Shown in pieces: positions 1-7,559 of a DNA stretch of 64,000 nucleotides. Below the pieces are notes generated by a model. The model was given only the letters and a program-made list of their open reading frames with translations. It did not search any database and was not told the DNA's origin. Made by a program: the position numbers and the translations under genes. Within the stretch, counting starts at the first letter, position 1; each line of letters begins with the position of its first letter. Source of the stretch: Bacteroidales bacterium (GTDB taxonomy: Bacteria; Bacteroidota; Bacteroidia; Bacteroidales; F082); the NCBI GenBank assembly GCA_024689285.1, contig JAILDR010000007.1, positions 21,708 through 85,707 on the forward strand. Direction: 5' to 3'.

Positions 1-820
1 CGCTCACGGTGCAACTTGGAACAAGGTCTTTGTAGCGCAAAGTCACCGACGTAGTCTTCGTGCAAAGACAGTCAGAGCAGTTATGCACCACGACGATGCG
101 TTTGAAGGGATATTCCGTCAAGCAGTTTTCCGTCACGGTATAGCCCAAGATGGAAAACAGCAGCTCCACCAGGTGTGACAGCTTCAGAAAAGGAGCCACG
201 CTATATCCGTCGGGAACATCCATATCGGGAATGTCCCCTTCATGGACGACCATATTCGGGTCGTCAGCCTCCCATACCAGACCATTGCTGCCATTGATCT
301 TATTGTTGTACTGGTATATCGTCTCGCCGTTTTCCTCGTAGGCGGCGATAGCCACGGGGAATACCAGATAGTCGCCGTTGGCATTGCCGTGTAGGTAGAC
401 ATCTTCCATTGTGCGGCAGGCCTCGTTGATGTCGTTGAAGGTCTGGCAGTAGCCAGCTCCGTTGTTATAAGACGCGAACACTTCTTTCAGCGTCTTGTTT
501 TTCGATGAGGCATAGAGGTCGCTGTTGTCGATGGCAAAGCTCGCATCGACACCCTCGCGGCGGTGCATCGTGTCGATGATCAGCCGACCGTGTTTTTGGA
601 CGGGACCCACCTGAAGGATAGCGTCCACTTTGTTGGTATAGCGTTCCGCCCGGTCGATGCGTTCGCGGTGGCCGAATGCCGAAAGGTTCCTGCTCGATGA
701 GGGCAGTGAGGTCGGAACACTGGCGTCGCCCTCGCCTGAGAGCAGGGGATTGGTCCGTTCCATAGTCATGCTGAAGTCCTGGGGCAGGTCGAGTTCTCCG
801 TTACGGGTGATGAGTTTCAT
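1..820 (-). CDS. Tail protein downstream of tape measure (partial)
   Basis: The first 273 codons of a protein that runs off the left edge of the window. It starts MKLITRNGELDLPQDF, and its ATG overlaps the tape-measure stop as ATGA (817-820), so the two genes are translationally coupled. Proteins directly after the tape measure in tailed phages usually form the distal tail or baseplate hub, and I infer that role from position. The visible part is rich in Asp and Asn and mixes short beta-like stretches (DAILQVGPV, DYLVFPVAIAAYE). It has no signal peptide or membrane segment. A DxCxC-like cluster (HNCSDCLC) lies near residue 250. The real length and the C-terminal domains are unknown. Confidence 0.8.
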   Translation of the reverse strand, partial: MKLITRNGELDLPQDFSMTMERTNPLLSGEGDASVPTSLPSSSRNLSAFGHRERIDRAERYTNKVDAILQVGPVQKHGRLIIDTMHRREGVDASFAIDNSDLYASSKNKTLKEVFASYNNGAGYCQTFNDINEACRTMEDVYLHGNANGDYLVFPVAIAAYEENGETIYQYNNKINGSNGLVWEADDPNMVVHEGDIPDMDVPDGYSVAPFLKLSHLVELLFSILGYTVTENCLTEYPFKRIVVVHNCSDCLCTKTTSVTLRYKDLVPSCTVS

Positions 821-3800
821 CTTGAAGTCTGGCTTTTGAAGTTATTAAGTTTCTCTTTGGCAATCAGTATGTCGCCATATTTCACAAAGAGTCCGTTTTC
901 AGCGCAATAGCGCATGATCTCGTTGAAGTCGCGCATGGCCTGCCAATCCACTTCGGGCGTGGCTTGTGCCGCCATTGCGGACTGTCCATACGAAGCATTA
1001 GTATATCCACCGTCGGCGAAGCCGCGTTTCATGGAGCCACTTTGCCCATGACTACCCGCCTTGCGGTAGCGTTCCAGGTTGGCGAAGGTGACGGGGTCTT
1101 TTTGCAACATCCAATGTGGGGCTACCCATTCTGTGCCCCGTTCACCCACGGTGGTCAATGTAGTATGATCCTCGGTATATCCTCCCTCGGCATAGCCGGT
1201 CACTTTGCGCTGCCCGGTCTTCGGTGCCGATGAAGAGCCGCTACTGCTCACGCTAGTGTTTTTTATGGCGTTCCTTTGGGCGACGATTGTGGCGACTTCT
1301 GCCGCAGTAGTGGCGGCTATAAGGGCGGCAAGCACAATACCGAGATAAGGACCGCCTTCGGCGTATGCTTTGATGGCGGCCACTGCACCGCTGGCAACCG
1401 TCTTGGCAATATTGATGGCCATTTCCGTGTCGGCGTACTTCTTTTTCAGGTCAAGTTGCTTCTGCTCATATTCAGCTTCAATCTGCTCCCGCTTCTCCGC
1501 GTTGTCGCCCGCTGCGGTCAGGTCTGCCTGGTATTGAGCCTCAAGTTTGGCCGACTCAGCCTCTTTCAGTGCGGTCACAAAATTAGAGGCTTCGGAGAAA
1601 AGCGTGTTGACCTGTTGGATATAATTCTTCACATTACCCAGCTTCTCGTCCAAATCTTCATCGGAGTATTTCTTACGGAGTTTCTTCACAGCCTCCTCGT
1701 ACTGTTGTTCCGACAGCAATTTGGCGTTATGCAACTCATCCAACTGTTTCAGTTGCTCCTCCAGTTCCATTGCACGTGCGGAGGAAGGATCCAATCCCGC
1801 TATGACATTTTTGGCATCCTCTTTCAGCTTCTCCATCTTTTCCATGGCTTCCTTCGTAGTCTCCACCTGCATATCCAGCCATTCCTGCATGATAGCCGTT
1901 TCGTCCTGTCCAGACTTTCCCGCCAGCTGCATCCTCTTCAAGATGTAGTCGTTTTTGATTTCAAGCAGTTGGCTCTCGTATTCCTCTTGGGTCATCTTGC
2001 CAGCGGAGCGCGATTCCATCAGAGCCATCTCCTCTTCCTTCTGGGAGTCCTTCAGCTGTTTCAAGGCTATGTCGTAATCTTCTTTGCGCACCTTCATCCT
2101 TTCCTTGATGATGGCCTCATCTATGGAGGATGTATCCTTGTTGTTGTCTTCAGCCAGCTTGCGTTTCTCCAGCAAGTATTTCATCGTGATGTCACGCAGT
2201 TGCTTCTCATGTTCCTCTGCTGTGATTTCCTGGTTGAAGAATTTATCGTTGAGAATATTCTGTTCCTCGCGTTGACGGCGTTCCAGATTCTTCACGTCTT
2301 GCTGGTATTGTTTATCCTCCAAGTTTTGACCAGCCTTCATCAGCTTATCATAGCGGGCTTTGAGAGCTTTAGACTCTTCCTCGGAGAGAGAGGCATAGCC
2401 TGCCTCTATCATTTTCTTCTCTTTCTTGGTGAGTTTGTCCTGACGCTCTTCCAGATAATCGAACTGAGCTTTGGTGAGAATGGAGTTTGTTTTCTTTTCT
2501 TCCTCGATTTCAACACTTCTGTTGTTCTCTTCGATTTCTTTTGTCAATTGGGCTGTCCTGGCGCCAAGTTTTTCAGCCTGCTCTTCCAACTCATCAATCT
2601 GTTTTTGCAAATCATCTTCATCTTTCTTGGCCTGGCCATAGGAAGTATAAGTGAATTGCTGACCTTTCCAGAACGAGTGTGTTTCCTTGATTTCGGTTGT
2701 ATCACCGCCAGATTCCTCCAAGGCCTTGAATTGCCTTTCCTGAGCGTTAGCCTTTTGATCTTCAAGTGCGGCAATCTGTTTCTCTATTTCCATCAGCTGT
2801 TCCTTACGAGCTTCAAGACGGAGTTGTTGCCTCAGACTATTACAGTATGCGTCAATAGCCTCTTTGTTGCTATTGATCAGGCGACCTTCTTCCGTCAGGT
2901 CGCCGTGATAGCCAGGTACTATCTTCTTCAGTTCATCCAAGGCCTTCTTGCGTTCCCGCAGAGAGATATTGTTGTTTTCCATTATAGCCGTCAAGGTCCT
3001 CACCTTACCCGCTTGTTCACCATATTCCTCGCTGGCCCGTTTATCGGCTTCAGCCAGATAGTCGGTCACTTCGGCCGCTTCGCGCGATTTCTTCACCCAA
3101 TGTGTGATTGCAACAGTCAGACCTACGACTGCAGTTGCAATAAGACCAAACACGGAGGCATTCATGGCGCCGTTCAAGGCGGCTTGTGCCACGGCAGCGG
3201 CCGCGGTTTGTTTTGTCAGTTTGAAGTAGCCCAGCTTCAGCAGGTTCGTGACGACGACCTTAGTCTTCGTCAGCGCGATAGAAGCCTTCGATGCCACATT
3301 GGCCAAACCCTGGGCAATAGTTTTGAGCTTTATGGCAACGGTTAAAGCCGCAACAGCGATAGCAGCGTTGCGGATTTCCTTGCCGTAGTTTACAAAAGCC
3401 TTAATCAAATACGTAGTCGCCTTGGTAGACTTCAACATGACAGGGTTAAGCGACTGGCCCAATTCAATACTGGCATTATGGAACTCTTTCCGGGCTTTTT
3501 CCAGCTGTGCCTGAAGGTTGTTGTTCTTCGTGTTGTACTCCTCTGTGACGCTGGTGGCCTTGGAGAATTCCACATTGGCCAAGGCCTGTGCCTGGGTCAC
3601 GGCATCGAGGTTCTTGGTCATCGACGACAACACGCCAACGGCCCTTGCGCCATCGAGTCCCATTTCGTTGAAAATGGGAACCATCGCGGCAAAGCCATCC
3701 TGACCGTTCATGGCTTTCATGACGGAAGAGATGGCCTCGTTGGCGTTGGTCTTCAGCAGTTCGCTGAAGGCCTCCACCTCCATGCCGGCATACTTGGCGA

Positions 3801-4875
3801 ACTTGGCAGGTTCCTCATACATTGACATGAGGAACTTCTGGAAGGCGGTTGCCGCCATCTCCACTTTCATAGCCGACTGGTCGAGACCAGAGGCAAAGCC
3901 TAGAATATCCTGCACGGAGAGTCCAGCCATTGCACCGACACCAGCCAAGCGTTGAGTGAAGTCCACCAGATAGGCTTCACTGGCGGTGGAGTCCTGTCCG
4001 AGAGCGTTAATCGCCGAGGCAATGGAGAGTAAAGATTTCTCAATACCCATCTCCTTGGTGAGGCCGAACACATCAGCAATCTTGCCGAGGTTCTTGATGG
4101 CACCCTCACCAAGATCTTCACCCAATGCCACCTGAATCTGGTCTGCCGCCCTCACAAACCCAAGGATATTCTCCTTACCCTGGATTCCGAGTTTGCCCGC
4201 GTCCCTGGCCAATAGCAGCAGCTGCTCGCGGCTAGTGCGGGTGTCTATCTTCATTAGTTCCTCGTCCAGCTCTTTCACTTCGTCATGCAGCAGCCCCGTG
4301 GTCTTCATCACGTCGCTATAGGTGTCGTCCAATGCGGCTGCGTCTTGCGCTGCCTTCCTGAATGCCATCGATACGCCGGTGACGGCTGCCACGCCTGCCG
4401 TCACCATGCCGAAGTACTTGTTGAAGCCGTCGGCCAACCCCTTCAGGGAAAAGGTGGCTTGCTTCTCTTCCTCCACCAAGCCTTTGAACGACCCGCGAAG
4501 CTGGGTAATGCGGGTGTTCACCTGTTGAAGCTGCTTGCTTTTGTCAATGAAGGCCTGCGTACCTGGTGTGAGCTTGTTGATTTCTCCCTTCAGCTGCTTG
4601 GCCGCGCTGTTGAGTTCCTTCAGCGTCGCCCCGTTGATATTGTTCATCACGTCGGCGAATTTCTTCGTCTCTCGCCGCGTGATCTCAATATCCTTCATCA
4701 GCTTCTGTGCCTCGGCATCGAGCTTCTTGCCCAATGCGTCGTCGCCTGCTTTGTAAGCGTCCAAGGCTGCCTTTTGCAGATCCTGGTATTTCTGTGTTAT
4801 CTCGGCAAGCGTCTTCTTCGCCGCCTCGCCGTTCATCGTTACGATTACTTCCGCTTCCTGTGTGTTCTTTGCCAT
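817..4875 (-). CDS. Phage tail tape measure protein
   Basis: 1352 residues, starting at MAKNTQEAEV; an upstream in-frame GTG at 4908 lies inside a hairpin and is less likely. The N-terminal 120 residues form a helical coiled coil. A TP901-type tape-measure core follows (about residues 180-480, with GLSVQDILGFASGLDQSAMK and similar). Next come hydrophobic segments near 510-600 (VIKLKTIAQGLANVASKAS, VFGLIATAVVGLTVAI), and then about 500 residues of highly charged coiled coil. A hydrophobic stretch rich in Ala and Ile follows (VASGAVAAIKAYAEGG), and the tail end is rich in Gly and Ser. Long helical proteins of this kind set tail length and enter the cell envelope during DNA injection. The length implies a long-tailed (siphovirus-like) particle. 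The assignment is firm. Confidence 0.95.
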   Translation of the reverse strand: MAKNTQEAEVIVTMNGEAAKKTLAEITQKYQDLQKAALDAYKAGDDALGKKLDAEAQKLMKDIEITRRETKKFADVMNNINGATLKELNSAAKQLKGEINKLTPGTQAFIDKSKQLQQVNTRITQLRGSFKGLVEEEKQATFSLKGLADGFNKYFGMVTAGVAAVTGVSMAFRKAAQDAAALDDTYSDVMKTTGLLHDEVKELDEELMKIDTRTSREQLLLLARDAGKLGIQGKENILGFVRAADQIQVALGEDLGEGAIKNLGKIADVFGLTKEMGIEKSLLSIASAINALGQDSTASEAYLVDFTQRLAGVGAMAGLSVQDILGFASGLDQSAMKVEMAATAFQKFLMSMYEEPAKFAKYAGMEVEAFSELLKTNANEAISSVMKAMNGQDGFAAMVPIFNEMGLDGARAVGVLSSMTKNLDAVTQAQALANVEFSKATSVTEEYNTKNNNLQAQLEKARKEFHNASIELGQSLNPVMLKSTKATTYLIKAFVNYGKEIRNAAIAVAALTVAIKLKTIAQGLANVASKASIALTKTKVVVTNLLKLGYFKLTKQTAAAAVAQAALNGAMNASVFGLIATAVVGLTVAITHWVKKSREAAEVTDYLAEADKRASEEYGEQAGKVRTLTAIMENNNISLRERKKALDELKKIVPGYHGDLTEEGRLINSNKEAIDAYCNSLRQQLRLEARKEQLMEIEKQIAALEDQKANAQERQFKALEESGGDTTEIKETHSFWKGQQFTYTSYGQAKKDEDDLQKQIDELEEQAEKLGARTAQLTKEIEENNRSVEIEEEKKTNSILTKAQFDYLEERQDKLTKKEKKMIEAGYASLSEEESKALKARYDKLMKAGQNLEDKQYQQDVKNLERRQREEQNILNDKFFNQEITAEEHEKQLRDITMKYLLEKRKLAEDNNKDTSSIDEAIIKERMKVRKEDYDIALKQLKDSQKEEEMALMESRSAGKMTQEEYESQLLEIKNDYILKRMQLAGKSGQDETAIMQEWLDMQVETTKEAMEKMEKLKEDAKNVIAGLDPSSARAMELEEQLKQLDELHNAKLLSEQQYEEAVKKLRKKYSDEDLDEKLGNVKNYIQQVNTLFSEASNFVTALKEAESAKLEAQYQADLTAAGDNAEKREQIEAEYEQKQLDLKKKYADTEMAINIAKTVASGAVAAIKAYAEGGPYLGIVLAALIAATTAAEVATIVAQRNAIKNTSVSSSGSSSAPKTGQRKVTGYAEGGYTEDHTTLTTVGERGTEWVAPHWMLQKDPVTFANLERYRKAGSHGQSGSMKRGFADGGYTNASYGQSAMAAQATPEVDWQAMRDFNEIMRYCAENGLFVKYGDILIAKEKLNNFKSQTSR

Positions 4876-4879
4876 AAAA

Positions 4880-4926
4880 AAAAGGTTTGACGCAAAAATA
4901 CGCACCAAACCTTTTTATGTTGTGAC
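4880..4926 (-). promoter_or_regulatory. Promoter inside an inverted repeat before the tape measure gene
   Basis: On the minus strand, a -7 element TATTTTTG (4893-4900) follows a GTCAC box 21 nt upstream (4922-4926), matching the phage promoter described at 15.4, 24.2, 28.9 and 39.3 kb. The -7 element lies in the loop of an 11-bp perfect inverted repeat (AAAAAGGTTTG and its complement, about 4880-4890 and 4906-4916). The 3' arm of the repeat runs into a T-run that ends at the start codon. The layout suggests control of tape-measure expression, but no transcript is known. Confidence 0.45.
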
Positions 4927-5044
4927 AATTAAACAAGGCTCTTCGTCTGTCTTGACGGGCTTTGAAAGTGGAGAGTTTTGAAATGCATAAGTCCAACACC
5001 GGGCGAAGCGAAAAGGTGTAGACCTATGCTTTTCAAATCTCGTA

Positions 5045-5138
5045 GCGTGCGTTAGGGATAGAAGCGAGTATGAGACGCAGCTGCTTGCAAGTCGAATATG
5101 TTTGAGCGGATAGCCCGACCCGCTTAGGCAGGGAACGC
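5045..5138 (+). repeat. Structured repeat element, copy 1 of 2
   Basis: A 94-nt element in the gap between the small protein gene at 5140 and the tape measure gene. A second copy lies at 31665-31759; 71 of 80 positions are identical over the core. Read on the plus strand it folds into an outer helix (GTGCGTT 5048-5054 with AACGCAC 5134-5140), an AAGCG/UGCUU helix and a CCCGC...GCAGG hairpin. The outer helix shows a compensatory T-A to C-G change between copies, and a G-U pair replaces a G-C pair in the second helix. Both facts favour an RNA made from the plus strand, antisense to the operon. Function unknown. Confidence 0.6.
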
Positions 5139-5139
5139 A

Positions 5140-5457
5140 CTAATCCTCAATCCCCAGCACTTCCTTCGCTGTCCGTTTGGCCAGCTTTCTCCATTCCTGC
5201 ATCTCCTCGAACTCCGCCACATGCTTCGATGTGGCATCGGCTACTTGATTGTTCAGGATGGCTTCCATCTGGTCGGCTGAATACCGGCTCCTGATGATAA
5301 AGGTGACGATGTGGGCGTAGTCCCACTGCGCTATCGGCACTTCCACCTCATAGTCTTCTTCCCCATTGGGGTTTGCCAGTTTGATTGTACGTGTGGGTCG
5401 TCCCGGGTTGGCTTCCCACAGTTTTTCTGTTTCTTGTTTTCCGTAATCTTTACTCAT
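5140..5457 (-). CDS. Small tail-module protein, possible tail assembly chaperone
   Basis: 105 residues starting MSKDYGKQETEKL; an in-frame ATG five codons earlier (5472) is possible. It is an acidic, mostly helical protein with no membrane segment or signal peptide. The C-terminal half (EEMQEWRKLAKRTAKEVLG) is helical. A gene of this size just before the tape measure is usually a tail assembly chaperone, which is the basis for the call. No slippery sequence is obvious, and no family motif was recognised. It sits 27 bp after the reverse transcriptase stop, so the retroelement is inserted within the tail operon. Confidence 0.6.
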   Translation of the reverse strand: MSKDYGKQETEKLWEANPGRPTRTIKLANPNGEEDYEVEVPIAQWDYAHIVTFIIRSRYSADQMEAILNNQVADATSKHVAEFEEMQEWRKLAKRTAKEVLGIED

Positions 5458-5484
5458 AGCTTTACATATCATAGTTTGTATGGT

Positions 5485-7104
5485 TTACCATATCATCGGC
5501 AGCCGCTTTCCCTCGGGGAACCCGCTGCGCCTCCTCGGTTCCCAGGCTCTCATCACGCGCCAGCGGTGTCTCTCCTCCTCCACCAGCCAGTTACGCAGGC
5601 GGTATTTCTTCCTCACCCTCACAACGCTCAGGTTCTTCCACATGTAGCCGACTTTCCAGAAGTAGTGTGTGCTGTACATCGTATCCTTCTGTATCTTGTA
5701 CGTCGCCCCGTGTACAAGAAAACCCGAATAGGAATTGACCGATGACACTATTTCATTCAAAAGCCGCAGGCGGTTCTCGCATACGCCCTCTTTCATAATC
5801 CTTACACAAAGGTATTCCATCTTCCTCACCTGCCAGCGCATTGCGCCAACCGTGCGGTTGACGATATACACCCTGCCGGGCATGAGTATCCCGCCCACGT
5901 AGGCCACGCCGTGACGCTGGGGCTGGATATACACCTTGTCGGGGTGAAGGCGCAGGTGGAGGTGCTGTTGCAGCCATTGTGCCGCCTCCTTATGTAATAA
6001 GGTGACGTGCTGCACCGGCATACTGTGCAGCACGAAGTCGTCGACGAAGCGGATGTAGTGTGCCGTCGGGTCGTCGTAGCCGAGGCTCGCTATGCGTGCG
6101 AGTAACCACTCATCGAAGAAGGAAAGGTAGAAGTTGCACAGCGTCTGTGTGGTCAGGTTGCCTATGGCCATCCCCGTATGGTCGTCCTTTCCGAAAAGGC
6201 TCTTCGACTTGGGGAGGTAACGCCACAGGTCGAGGTTGCCTTTCCGGACGCAGCGGTTCTGCGGACGGTGGAAGATGGTCTTCTCGGTAAGGTATAACAA
6301 GGTATCCTTGTCATCGCCCTGGTATTTCTCCTCTATGAAGGGCTTCAGATATTGCCACAGCACGTTGATGTCGATAGACATGAAGTAGCTGGAAATGTCA
6401 AACTTGCCGACGTATTTCTCGGTTCCCAGCTGTTTCAGGCTTTCCCAGGCGTGATTGGCGTCCAATCCCCTCAGGTATTTCACAACGTCGAGCTTTTGAA
6501 GCCTTTGCGCTTCCTCTGACCAGTGTGCGTGGATGTCGTCATAAAGGCGCATCCTTGCCGCAAGTGTTCCGAATCCCTTCCGGCAATTGTAGGATACGTT
6601 TCCCATGCTGTAGAACCGTTCCTCGAAGAGGGGAATCAGCCGCAGGCAGATCCAGTGCTGCACGATACGGTCTTTGAAGTGCGCCGCGAAGATCTCGCGG
6701 AGCTTGGGTCTTGTTACTATGAATGTGTCCGACAGACCAGGCTCGTAGGTCCGTGTCTTCACGGAAAGAGCCAGGTCGATGATTTCTTCCGCGTGGAGTC
6801 GGAATTCCACACAGTCAGGACTGCCCATCTTGTCCCTGCAGCAGTCGTTGTAAGCTTCCATCACAGAGGCCTTCTCCCTGTCGTCAAGTGCCGCCACCGC
6901 CCTACCAGCGTTCGAGTTGTACTTGTTGTTGTTGTTGGAGTTCCCTGAGCTGGCGAAGTTGACGTTCCAGCTGTTGTTGCTGTTGTTCTCCGACGAGCTC
7001 CAGAAGTTGGCAGAGGTCAACGCGTGTGCTAGATTTTGATTAACAAGGCGGGTTGCCCCTCTTGTAACACGCCCATTTAACTGATAAAAAGATACACCCC
7101 TCAT
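5485..7104 (-). CDS. DGR reverse transcriptase, reading frame spans the template repeat
   Basis: 539 residues if it starts at MRGVSFYQLN, where ATG overlaps the avd stop as ATGA. The template repeat encodes residues 30-72. The RT proper may instead start at MEAYNDC (6861, 458 aa), which is nearer the usual DGR RT length. RT motifs in order: KFDISSYFMSID with the first catalytic Asp (about 225-236); GMAIGNLTTQ, the DGR-type form of motif 4 (about 315); and IRFVDDF with the catalytic FVDD box at residues 353-356 (6037-6048). DGR RTs copy the template RNA with errors at adenines, and the cDNA replaces the variable repeat. The C-terminal 130 residues are basic. No group II intron maturase or retron msr/msd is seen. 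Confidence 0.93.
   Translation of the reverse strand: MRGVSFYQLNGRVTRGATRLVNQNLAHALTSANFWSSSENNSNNSWNVNFASSGNSNNNNKYNSNAGRAVAALDDREKASVMEAYNDCCRDKMGSPDCVEFRLHAEEIIDLALSVKTRTYEPGLSDTFIVTRPKLREIFAAHFKDRIVQHWICLRLIPLFEERFYSMGNVSYNCRKGFGTLAARMRLYDDIHAHWSEEAQRLQKLDVVKYLRGLDANHAWESLKQLGTEKYVGKFDISSYFMSIDINVLWQYLKPFIEEKYQGDDKDTLLYLTEKTIFHRPQNRCVRKGNLDLWRYLPKSKSLFGKDDHTGMAIGNLTTQTLCNFYLSFFDEWLLARIASLGYDDPTAHYIRFVDDFVLHSMPVQHVTLLHKEAAQWLQQHLHLRLHPDKVYIQPQRHGVAYVGGILMPGRVYIVNRTVGAMRWQVRKMEYLCVRIMKEGVCENRLRLLNEIVSSVNSYSGFLVHGATYKIQKDTMYSTHYFWKVGYMWKNLSVVRVRKKYRLRNWLVEEERHRWRVMRAWEPRRRSGFPEGKRLPMIW
6889..7016 (-). repeat. DGR template repeat (TR)
   Basis: 128 bp, aligned without gaps to the variable repeat at 7566-7693 (constant offset 677). 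On the coding strand it holds 39 adenines and 14 AAC codons, 12 of which differ from the VR. It lies between avd and the RT core and is in frame with the RT. The 3' end (AGGGCGGTGGCGGCA) is shared exactly with the VR. It is GC-rich, as expected for the homing initiation site. No hairpin follows the TR, unlike the VR. Confidence 0.96.
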
Positions 7105-7502
7105 GACCTTGGTCTTTGTTGGGGTTCTGATGCCGTCTTCTTCTTCCAGCGCCCTATCTGGTTCTTTAGCTTGCTCCATTGTTCCAGGTAGTTGGCGTAC
7201 TGGGTTTCGCTTATGACCCTGACGGTCTGTCCCCTCTGTGACGAAAACACGTAGAGCTGGCTGACGGATGTATTGCACAATGAGAGGTGCCATATCATCG
7301 TGTCGATGAATTCCATCCGTGCCGCCATGTCATAGCTATTCAAGGCGACGGCACAAGCTGCCATCGCCTCCATGAGATTCTTTTGGAAGAAGTTGCCCAT
7401 GTTTTGCAAGGCTTCCACCTTGGGCATTTTCACGCCTATCGGCAGATACCACTGCATCAGTAATTCAAGGCCCCTGTATATGGAAGACTGTTCTGGATTC
7501 AT
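7101..7502 (-). CDS. avd: Avd-like DGR accessory protein
   Basis: 133 residues, almost entirely helical, with a basic C-terminus (KLKNQIGRWKKK). Size, helix content and position between the variable protein and the RT match Avd, the accessory protein of DGRs. Avd forms a ring of four-helix bundles, binds the RT and is required for cDNA synthesis. The start ATG lies 25 nt beyond the VR-side hairpin. The stop overlaps the downstream ATG as ATGA. The assignment rests on context and fold-like composition rather than on a conserved motif. Confidence 0.85.
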   Translation of the reverse strand: MNPEQSSIYRGLELLMQWYLPIGVKMPKVEALQNMGNFFQKNLMEAMAACAVALNSYDMAARMEFIDTMIWHLSLCNTSVSQLYVFSSQRGQTVRVISETQYANYLEQWSKLKNQIGRWKKKTASEPQQRPRS

Positions 7503-7526
7503 GGCCGCAAAATTACAAAAAAAAGA

Positions 7527-7551
7527 AAGGCGCGGCTCGAAGCCGCGCCTT
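7527..7551 (-). terminator. GC-rich hairpin after the VR: intrinsic terminator and probable DGR homing hairpin
   Basis: An 11-bp perfect stem (AAGGCGCGGCT and complement) with a 3-nt loop, followed on the minus strand by an eight-T run (7517-7524). It starts 14 nt beyond the end of the VR. In the Bordetella phage DGR a hairpin just downstream of the VR promotes retrohoming, and this one occupies the same place. It should also terminate the tail-protein transcript, so avd and RT may depend on read-through or another promoter. Confidence 0.8.
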
Positions 7552-7559
7552 GAAAGAAA

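Noticed and set aside
1276..3345. Long plus-strand frame opposite the tape measure gene
   Set aside because: It is the antisense of a coiled-coil gene; composition is rich in Leu, Phe and His, as expected from the complement, and it has no domain.
5485..7293. RT start at 7293
   Set aside because: The first 63 codons are the out-of-frame overlap with avd; 7104 (ATGA) or 6861 is more credible.
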